Assembly: GCA_017644045.1 (NCBI GenBank)
Contig: JAEPMI010000005.1
Span: 248,001 to 312,000, forward strand
DNA length: 64,000 nt
DNA from: Deltaproteobacteria bacterium
Lineage (GTDB): Bacteria; Myxococcota_A; Polyangia; Polyangiales; Houyiibacteriaceae
Direction of reading: 5' to 3'
Shown here: one piece after another, positions 59,201-64,000 of the stretch
How positions within the stretch are numbered: position 1 is the stretch's first letter
Layout of the letters: each line of letters begins with the position of its first letter
Position numbers and translations under genes: made by a program
Notes under the pieces: generated by a model
What the model saw: only the letters and a program-made list of their open reading frames with translations
What the model was told of the DNA's origin: nothing
Database searches by the model: none

Positions 59201-59585
59201 CCAAGCGCATCAGCGCGTCGGGCATCTCGGCGGCCGTCTCGGGCTCGCTGCGGATGAACTGCTCGAGCAGCTCGATGGCCTGCTCGCGACGCTGGACGAC
59301 CCACTGCTCGCGCTCTTCCAGCAACGAGGCGAGGCGCTCGTTCTGATAGTCGCGCGCCGCGTCGCCGAGCCGGTCGGGCCGCTCCCGGAGGTAGAGCCGC
59401 TCCTCGATCTGCTCGACCGGCTCGTCGTCGTCGCCGAGGTCTTCGTCGCCCTCTTCGTCTTCGGGCGCTTCGATCGACCGCTCGTCCGCGGGCTCCTGGA
59501 AGCGCGAGACGTTGGGCTGGTCGCCCTGGGCCGCGACCGGGGCGGCGATCGCGAGGAGCACGAGCGCGAGCAGGACCCGGCTCAC
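56268..59585 (-). CDS. Large periplasmic TPR protein (GltD/AgmU-like)
   Basis: 1105 residues. Signal peptide LLALVLLAIAAPVAAQ. The mature protein is acidic and consists mostly of TPR-like helical repeats (EEREQWVVQRREQAIELLEQFIRSEP; RFVPDAHFALAESRFSVAEWPGALEEFEKVMEHR; ERAPEALFNAGVEHQSAGELEGADEAYTRLIDRHPGTEIG and many others). An Ala/Pro/Glu-rich insert with GGGRPSGNTPAPAPAPEPTAEEEEEDG lies at about 535-575. Size, signal and position before the TPR lipoprotein correspond to GltD (AgmU), the periplasmic subunit of the gliding machinery. 4-nt overlaps on both sides. Confidence 0.85.
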   Translation of the reverse strand: MSRVLLALVLLAIAAPVAAQGDQPNVSRFQEPADERSIEAPEDEEGDEDLGDDDEPVEQIEERLYLRERPDRLGDAARDYQNERLASLLEEREQWVVQRREQAIELLEQFIRSEPETAAEMPDALMRLAELQWEKARADYLVAFAAWQEVPEANRGPTPTPDYQRSMELYDRILTNHRGFDRTDLVLYMKAYAHVEKGETDTALALYQKILIDHPQSRFVPDAHFALAESRFSVAEWPGALEEFEKVMEHRESELFDISLFKSAWALWRMGRTDEAALRFRRVLDLGRGRGAMSAAQRRRLRELQDEALDYLIQVFIEDENNTAADVFTFLEEIGGERYAHRVLVRLSDTFMGQSRFERAIEAYELLLEMDPMARKAPQYQREIASAQSQLGEPASTIAAMNTLAATYGPGSAWATQQGNPDRVAREQNKTERMIRRQAMRWHELGQRERQRVLLENAVSLYEVYLEHFGEMDSAYEVAFYRGEILFHRLERFREAGDAYLWAANKKRDGQYTRDALYNAIGAFERVREAEVAECSGGGRPSGNTPAPAPAPEPTAEEEEEDGSGDGEEASAPPSTNACEGETANDRKFSRAIELYVELYPDDPDLPEILFRQGRLYYDRGIYDPAVRLFGQLLERFPESQYAAPAGELILDSFNRAEDYANIESWARRLKAAPAFEDDESQRRLSSLILMSMFKVGEQLAEQGKHDEAAVAYLRAAEEFPEDERAPEALFNAGVEHQSAGELEGADEAYTRLIDRHPGTEIGAKGAWAGAQMYESIAQFSDAARFYEAYARKFPREDKAADAHYNAVLLRLTAGDHDEAVEIGREYVREYPRRPETDDVYFFIGRAQEESGDLREAAETYRGYVRRSRNNDRKVEAQTRMGQVLMRAGDADAADRALQSAVRTASRARGLDSGRYYAAQARYLQGERVLEEYAAIEIAGDSAGLRRRLEQKSELLRRAALIYADVVQMGVAEWVSASLFQIGRSYELFAEAMRAFELPEGLTEDEEQVYLDQLAMFIIPMEDKALEAFEGGYQKAIELRIFNSWTAQLREALTRLNDVQYPPLRETGGDLVEAPPLPIPQPLDGLRRGDVTESNESADDEEEDE

Positions 59586-61702
59586 TCCTCGTCCTCCGCC
59601 GGCGCGGCCTCTTCGGCGCCGGCCTCACCGTCGTCGTCGCCGTCTTCGTCGTCGCCCTCACCGTCGTCCAGCGCGACGGTCTCGTCGAACTCGTCGGCCC
59701 AGTACTCACCCTCGAAGGGCCAGTACTCCTCGTCGTCGCGGAGCAGCCCCTGCACCTTGAGCGGGTCGATGAGCTCCGGCGGGAAGCGGCCGGCGGCGAG
59801 GCTCTCGATCTGGATCTCGATGCGCCGCTTGCTGCCCATGACCGCGTCGATGCGACCGATGCGCGCACGCCGCAGCTCGCCGCCGAGTCGGGCGCGGAGC
59901 TCGCGCAGCCCGCGCACCGCGACCTCGCCCGCGGCGTCGATCAGGCGGCGACGCATCTGGCGCACGCGCCCGGGGAGCTGGCGCGCGTTGCGCGCGTCGG
60001 CGCGGAGCAGATCCTCGAGGTCGCCCTCGGCTTCGATCGTCGGCTCCTCGTCGAGGGCGCGCTCCGCTTGACGGAGACGCTGCGCGATCTCTTGGGTCCG
60101 GCGCGCTCCCTCGCGGATGGCTTCCTCGATGGGCGCGAGGTCGCCGGCTTCGGCGCCACCGGCGCGAAGGGCGTCGACCTGGCTGATCAGGCCCTCGAGC
60201 ATCTCACGCGCGGCGGTGAGCTCGACTCGGAGCTCCGCCACCTCGCTCTGGTAGGCCTCGCGGTCCGCGGCAGGCGCCGGGCCCTCACCGCGGATGCGGG
60301 TCGCGAGCCCGCGGAGATCCGCCGCGAGCCGTCCGGCGCGCGCCGACTCGGCGTCGAGGATGCGAAGCTGCGCGTGCAGCTCGTAGAAGGTGGGGTCCAC
60401 TCGGAGCAGCGCGAGCAGGAGGCCCTGGAGCGTGGAGATCGAGTCGCGCTCGACCTCGCTGCGCGCGTCCTCGTCGAGGTCGGCGTCACGCCGGAGCCGC
60501 GCGAGGCGCTTCTCCTCGGCGAGCAGCTCCTCGTAGAGCTGGCTCTGGCGGGTCTCGCTCTCGAGGATGCGGTCGATCGCCGCGACGAGCGGCGCGAAGC
60601 GCTCCTGGAAGCGGACGAAGAGCTGGCTCGCTTCCTCGAACTCGCAGCGGCCGAGGTGCACGTAGCCGCGCAGGAGCATCGCCTCGTCGACGAAGGGCGA
60701 CGCCGGGGCCCGCGCCTCGAGCTGGTCGAGCAGGTCGATGGCCGTGTCCTGGTCGTCGCCCTCGTACATGGCGTAGGCGGCCTCGAAGAGCGCCTCGTCC
60801 ACTCGCTCCGAGTCGTTGGGGACCTGGAAGTAGTAGTAGAAGGCGTCGTCGCTGCGGAGCCCCTCGTGGGCGACTCGACCGAGACCGAGCCAGGCGAGGT
60901 CCTTCACGCGGAAGAAGCGGTCGTCGACGTAGAAGGTGTAGCGCTCCTGGTCCTCCGTGGTGGCGATGCTGCAGAAGCGCGCCTCCGCGTCGTCCAGGTC
61001 TCCGCGCTTGGCCGCGATCACGCCGCGGTAGTACTGGGCGCTCGCGTAGAAGCGGCTGCGCTGGGTGATCTCGGTGAAGAGCTCGTCGGCCGCGTCGTAG
61101 GCGCCGGTGTCGTAGGACGCGCGCGCCCGCAGGTAGGTCAGCTCGTTCTTCGCGTCCTCGGGGAGCGTCTCCGCTTCCGCCGCCTCCTCCAGCTGGAGCA
61201 GCGCACCGGCGAGATCGCCGCTCTCGAGGGCCACGTCCACGAAGCGCCGATAGGCCGGCCCGAAGTAGGGGTCCTCGGTACCACGCGACAGCGTCCGCTG
61301 GAGGTAGCGCGCGGCGGAGCGGAGCGAGCCCAACTCGGCGAGCGCGCCGGCGAGCAGCACCTCGGCGCCGGCGAAGTCCTCGAGGTCGACGAAGTCCGCG
61401 AAGCGGGGACTCTCCGCGACCTCGTAGAGGATCAGCGAGGCGTCGTCGTAGCGTTGTTCGAAGTAGGCCTCTTCACCCTGACGCACGAGGGCGCGCAAGC
61501 GCTCGACGCTCCCCGTCTCGTCGGCGATGAGCCGGCGGCTGGCCAGCGCGTCCAGGTAGCGCCCGAGGGTCACGCCCTCGGGATCGGCCGCCGCCTCTTG
61601 GGCCTGCGCGGCGGGGGTCAGCAGCGTGCTCGCCAACATCGAGCACGCGAGCCACACCACGGGCCGCATGCACGCCGGGGAGGGTGAGTCCGACGATCGC
61701 AC
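59582..61702 (-). CDS. Periplasmic TPR/coiled-coil protein (GltC-like position)
   Basis: 706 residues. GTG at 61702 preferred because TAGCAT ends exactly 7 nt upstream; the ATG at 61669 is the alternative and both give the signal peptide WLACSMLASTLLTPAAQAQ. Residues about 50-370 are TPR-like (DASLILYEVAESPRFADFVDLEDFAGAEVLLAGALAELGSLRSAARYLQRTL). Residues about 440-600 are coiled coil (LRILDAESARAGRLAADLRGLATRIRG, VAELRVELTAAREMLEGLISQVDAL). An acidic low-complexity tail (DDGEGDDEDGDDDGEAG) ends the protein. In the cluster it occupies the place expected for GltC. Confidence 0.8.
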   Translation of the reverse strand: MRSSDSPSPACMRPVVWLACSMLASTLLTPAAQAQEAAADPEGVTLGRYLDALASRRLIADETGSVERLRALVRQGEEAYFEQRYDDASLILYEVAESPRFADFVDLEDFAGAEVLLAGALAELGSLRSAARYLQRTLSRGTEDPYFGPAYRRFVDVALESGDLAGALLQLEEAAEAETLPEDAKNELTYLRARASYDTGAYDAADELFTEITQRSRFYASAQYYRGVIAAKRGDLDDAEARFCSIATTEDQERYTFYVDDRFFRVKDLAWLGLGRVAHEGLRSDDAFYYYFQVPNDSERVDEALFEAAYAMYEGDDQDTAIDLLDQLEARAPASPFVDEAMLLRGYVHLGRCEFEEASQLFVRFQERFAPLVAAIDRILESETRQSQLYEELLAEEKRLARLRRDADLDEDARSEVERDSISTLQGLLLALLRVDPTFYELHAQLRILDAESARAGRLAADLRGLATRIRGEGPAPAADREAYQSEVAELRVELTAAREMLEGLISQVDALRAGGAEAGDLAPIEEAIREGARRTQEIAQRLRQAERALDEEPTIEAEGDLEDLLRADARNARQLPGRVRQMRRRLIDAAGEVAVRGLRELRARLGGELRRARIGRIDAVMGSKRRIEIQIESLAAGRFPPELIDPLKVQGLLRDDEEYWPFEGEYWADEFDETVALDDGEGDDEDGDDDGEAGAEEAAPAEDEE

Positions 61703-61708
61703 CGGCCG

Positions 61709-61714
61709 ATGCTA
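61709..61714 (-). promoter_or_regulatory. -10 inside the Glt-like cluster (leaderless)
   Basis: Minus-strand TAGCAT (61714-61709) ends 7 nt before the GTG at 61702. It lies in the only sizeable gap of the cluster (61703-61801), so the last five genes may have their own promoter. Confidence 0.5.
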
Positions 61715-61801
61715 CCCGTCCCCGAGGGGAGATTCCATGAAGACCGTTCGCAGTGAACGTTCACACGGACGAAGTGGATTACAGGAGTTCGAGCGCATGC
61801 C

Positions 61802-62599
61802 CTACTCCTCTTCGCCGAGCTCGCGGGTGGCGACCCGGACGCGCACGTTCACGTCGTATTCGCCCTCGCCATCGTCCTCGAAATCCTCGGCGATGTCGGA
61901 GTCGTCGTCGAGGGTGACGATGACCTCGGTGAGCTTCCCGCGGACCACCTGGAAGCGGAAGCGAGAGCTGGTGAGGTAGCGATACTCTTCGTCCGCCCGC
62001 GAGCGCATCTCGACCTCGACGGTCAGCTCGTGCGGGCCCGGGGCGGCGAACCCCTGATGGAGCTGGCGACCTTCGTCGCCCGGATCCTCGTCGCCGCGGT
62101 GGACCGGATCTCCGTCGAGGCGAAGCACCATCCGCGACACGATCTGGTCGTCACCGGCGCGGTTCTCCACGCGCAGCCGAACCTGCGTCTCGAAGAGCTG
62201 CCGCCCGAGCACGGCGATCCGCGAACGGACCTGCACCAGGTCGTCCATCAGCGTGGCCAGGTCGGAACGGAGGGGCGAGAGGTCGTCGAGCGGTACCTCT
62301 TCCTCGGCGGGAGGCTCCTCGGCGGGCTCGACGGGCGCGACCTCGCCGTCGACGGGCACCTCGGCCTCTTCACCGCCTTCGGCGGGTGCGGCGGCGGCGG
62401 GGTTCTCTTCGGCGCCGCCGTCCGGCGACGCCCCTTCTTCCACGCCGGCATCCGGCGTCTCCGTCTGCTCGGTCGGCTCCGGCTCCGGTCGGCGGCGACG
62501 GCGGCGGCGGCGCTGGGCGTCGGCGACGTCCGCCAGCAGGATCACCAGGAGCAGCCCGGCGATCACGGTCACGAGAGTGCGAGTGAAGGAGCGGCTCAT
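61802..62599 (-). CDS. Exported protein with poly-Arg mature N-terminus, Glt-like cluster
   Basis: 265 residues. Signal peptide TLVTVIAGLLLVILLADVADAQ, directly followed by eight arginines and then about 75 residues of Pro/Glu/Ala-rich linker. The C-terminal half (about 115-260) is a beta-rich domain (VRSRIAVLGRQLFETQVRLRVENRAGDDQIVSRMVLRLDGDPVHRGDE; FQVVRGKLTEVIVTLDDDSDIAEDFED). No family recognised. Located 7 bp after the barrel gene; second gene of the cluster. Confidence 0.75.
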   Translation of the reverse strand: MSRSFTRTLVTVIAGLLLVILLADVADAQRRRRRRRRPEPEPTEQTETPDAGVEEGASPDGGAEENPAAAAPAEGGEEAEVPVDGEVAPVEPAEEPPAEEEVPLDDLSPLRSDLATLMDDLVQVRSRIAVLGRQLFETQVRLRVENRAGDDQIVSRMVLRLDGDPVHRGDEDPGDEGRQLHQGFAAPGPHELTVEVEMRSRADEEYRYLTSSRFRFQVVRGKLTEVIVTLDDDSDIAEDFEDDGEGEYDVNVRVRVATRELGEEE

Positions 62600-62606
62600 G
62601 GGATCC

Positions 62607-63275
62607 TCAGGGGGTGAAGGGCATGAAGATCGAGAGGCCGAGGGTGGCCGAGATGTTGTTCACGATCCGCGACTCGCCGAGGATCTCCTGCTGCAGCACC
62701 TGATCACGCACGTCCATCCGGATGGCGAACCACTGGCCGAAGTAGAGCTTCATCCCGAAGCCGCCGCTGATCGTCAGACCCCGCGAGGTCTGGTTGTCCG
62801 TGACGCCACCGCCGATGGCGATGTTGAAGTCGAAGCGGCTGATGGTGCCGCCGAACCAGCGGACCTTGCCGTAGGCGAGCGACCAGACCAGGTGGCCCTG
62901 GTAGACGAAGATCGGGTTGTCGACTTCGAAGAGGACGATGCCGCGATCGTTCTCGATGATCCGCACGAGCTCGGAGCGCGCCCGGCTGTAGGCGAACGAG
63001 AGCTCGAGGCCGATCGCTTCGCTGGCGTGAAAGGTGTAGGCGCCCTGAGCGAGGGCCCACGAGCTCAAGAGGTCGGCGGAGTAGACGCCGCCCATGACGC
63101 TCACCTCGTGGCGTAACGATTTGCGGAACAATCGCTCCTGTACGCCTCGATATCGACGCCGCGCGTTGAGCTCGTCGCGAATCGCTTCGTCGATGCACTG
63201 GGCCTCGGCCGTTCCGGTGGGGAGCACCGCCGCCGTCATCGACAGGGCGAGAGCCAGGAGGAGGGGGCGCGGCAT
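62607..63275 (-). CDS. Predicted outer-membrane beta-barrel protein of the Glt-like cluster
   Basis: 222 residues, signal peptide LLLALALSMTAAVLPTGTAEAQ. After a charged helical stretch (DEAIRDELNARRRYRGVQERLFRKSLRHEVSVMGG) come about eight amphipathic strands (YTFHASEAIGLELSFAYSR, IFVYQGHLVWSLAYGKVRWFGGTISRFDFNIAIGGGVTDN, SGGFGMKLYFGQWFAIRMDVRDQVL), ending TLGLSIFMPFTP with an aromatic near the C-terminus. This is the outer-membrane beta-barrel plan of GltA/GltB/GltH-type proteins. First gene of the cluster. Confidence 0.78.
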   Translation of the reverse strand: MPRPLLLALALSMTAAVLPTGTAEAQCIDEAIRDELNARRRYRGVQERLFRKSLRHEVSVMGGVYSADLLSSWALAQGAYTFHASEAIGLELSFAYSRARSELVRIIENDRGIVLFEVDNPIFVYQGHLVWSLAYGKVRWFGGTISRFDFNIAIGGGVTDNQTSRGLTISGGFGMKLYFGQWFAIRMDVRDQVLQQEILGESRIVNNISATLGLSIFMPFTP

Positions 63276-63323
63276 CGCTGGCGAGTCTCACAAGGGAGAG
63301 GGGCTCACGTCAACGACGACCGT

Positions 63324-64000
63324 TCACCCACAGAAGGTGGCGCCCTCGAATCGGTCGTTCGGAGCCACGCACTCTCCCGTCCCTTCGGGGCACTCGTCGC
63401 CCGACTCGCACGGGATCTGGCACTCGCCGTGGGCGACCCCGTGGAGGGAGCCCCCGAGAACGCAGGAGGTGCCCGGCCGACAGAGGGCCTCGCCACACGA
63501 TCCGTCCACGTAGCCGAGCGGCAGACACACCCCTCCATTGCCGCGGACGAACATGCACCCGAGGCCGAGCTCGCAGAACGGGGCGTCGAGCTGGCAGGTG
63601 GGCCGACAAACGCCGGGCAAACGCTCGGGGTAGCCACACACGGCGTTGTGCCCCAGCGGTCCGCCCGGCACGCAGCTCAGACCCTCGGCGCAGTGATCGG
63701 CGGCTTCGAGGTCGTTGCAGCCGCGCACGTCTCCGTCGCTTCGCACGTAGCAGAATTCTCCGGCCCCAGCGGTACCGGTCGGTCGCGCGTTCACGCGATC
63801 GTCGACCTCGCTGCGCGGCAAGCAGCGGCCGCTCAGGCGCTCGCACACCTGGTCGGCGGCGCAGTGCTCGGGTGCCGTGCAGCCCTCGACCCCATCGCAG
63901 CGAGGACCGAGACAGCCGGTCTGGTGGGTCAGCTCCACGCAGAGGTGCGACTGCGCGCGGGCGAGACCGTTGCCGCACTCGCAGACGGCGAGTCCATCCA
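63324..64000 (-). CDS. Cys-rich secreted protein, C-terminal part (cut by window edge)
   Basis: The frame is open from the window end (64000) to the stop at 63324, giving 225 codons; the GTG at 63938 is internal and is not taken as the start. The chain has a Cys about every 8-12 residues with Gly/Pro between (CLGPRCDGVEGCTAPEHCAADQVCERLSGRCLP; CNDLEAADHCAEGLSCVPGG; CRPTCQLDAPFCELGLGC; CESGDECPEGTGECVAPND). This resembles the modules of the 17566 protein and other myxobacterial disulphide-rich surface proteins. It runs on the same strand upstream of the Glt-like cluster, 48 bp away. Confidence 0.75.
   Translation of the reverse strand, partial: DGLAVCECGNGLARAQSHLCVELTHQTGCLGPRCDGVEGCTAPEHCAADQVCERLSGRCLPRSEVDDRVNARPTGTAGAGEFCYVRSDGDVRGCNDLEAADHCAEGLSCVPGGPLGHNAVCGYPERLPGVCRPTCQLDAPFCELGLGCMFVRGNGGVCLPLGYVDGSCGEALCRPGTSCVLGGSLHGVAHGECQIPCESGDECPEGTGECVAPNDRFEGATFCG

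Noticed and set aside
57135-60071. 978-codon plus-strand frame opposite the TPR genes of the Glt-like cluster
   Set aside because: Same shadow effect; no recognisable domain, while the minus strand shows signal peptides and TPRs with coupled starts.

Overview
The window is very GC-rich DNA with strong codon-position bias. It carries many genes typical of Myxococcota (former Deltaproteobacteria): Ser/Thr kinases, PilZ proteins, MJ0042-type zinc-ribbon/TPR proteins, AgmX/PglI-type TonB-like proteins, a DUF1552/DUF1592 pair, MopE-like Cys/Asp-rich secreted proteins and many lipoproteins. The most likely source is a chromosome of a myxobacterium or close relative in the Polyangia; no species can be named. 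There is one tRNA (Ala, GGC). I see no rRNA, CRISPR array, prophage or autonomous transposon. Both window edges cut a gene.

Layout. 1-9.4 kb: a partial gene, ribF, a repeat-bearing DUF4912-like protein, a PDZ membrane lipoprotein, a PilZ protein, small envelope proteins, tRNA-Ala with promoter and terminator, an NT5C2-type nucleotidase and rplU-rpmA. 8.6-15.3 kb (minus strand): an RG-tailed protein coupled to a membrane pseudokinase/TPR protein, a GT-C glycosyltransferase, a lipoprotein and a PH-domain membrane protein. 15.4-17.6 kb: purine nucleoside phosphorylase plus amidohydrolase. 17.6-25.1 kb: a large Cys-rich lipoprotein and a 1456-residue zinc-ribbon/TPR protein. 25.2-30.3 kb: zapA, fthC, an NtrC-type regulator, a sigma factor and uvrC. 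30.5-37 kb: an XRE/MmyB regulator facing a small membrane protein across a perfect palindrome, two small cytosolic proteins, a histidine kinase and the DUF1552/DUF1592 pair. 37-42 kb: acyltransferase, PilZ, an AgmX-like protein, thioredoxin and leucine dehydrogenase. 42.5-45.9 kb: a four-gene envelope operon diverging from pyk. 47-53 kb: Ser/Thr kinase, membrane protein, amine oxidase, GNAT-nitrilase fusion and SMUG1-type glycosylase. 53.3-63.3 kb: seven consecutive minus-strand genes whose domain types and order resemble the Glt trans-envelope complex of Myxococcus gliding motility. The window ends in a partial Cys-rich protein.

Three patterns cut across the genes. (1) Many operon-first genes have a TAnnnT-like -10 hexamer ending 6-8 nt before the start codon, often as TGnTA inside CCGTGGTA, and no Shine-Dalgarno. 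This points to widespread leaderless transcription and was used to choose several starts. (2) Four dispersed 123-188 bp palindromic elements share arms made of phased CAC(R)RAG units but have unrelated centres. (3) Compact operator-like sites lie beside regulators: a 23-bp palindrome at the XRE gene and a five-unit, 10-bp-phased array upstream of the sigma factor.
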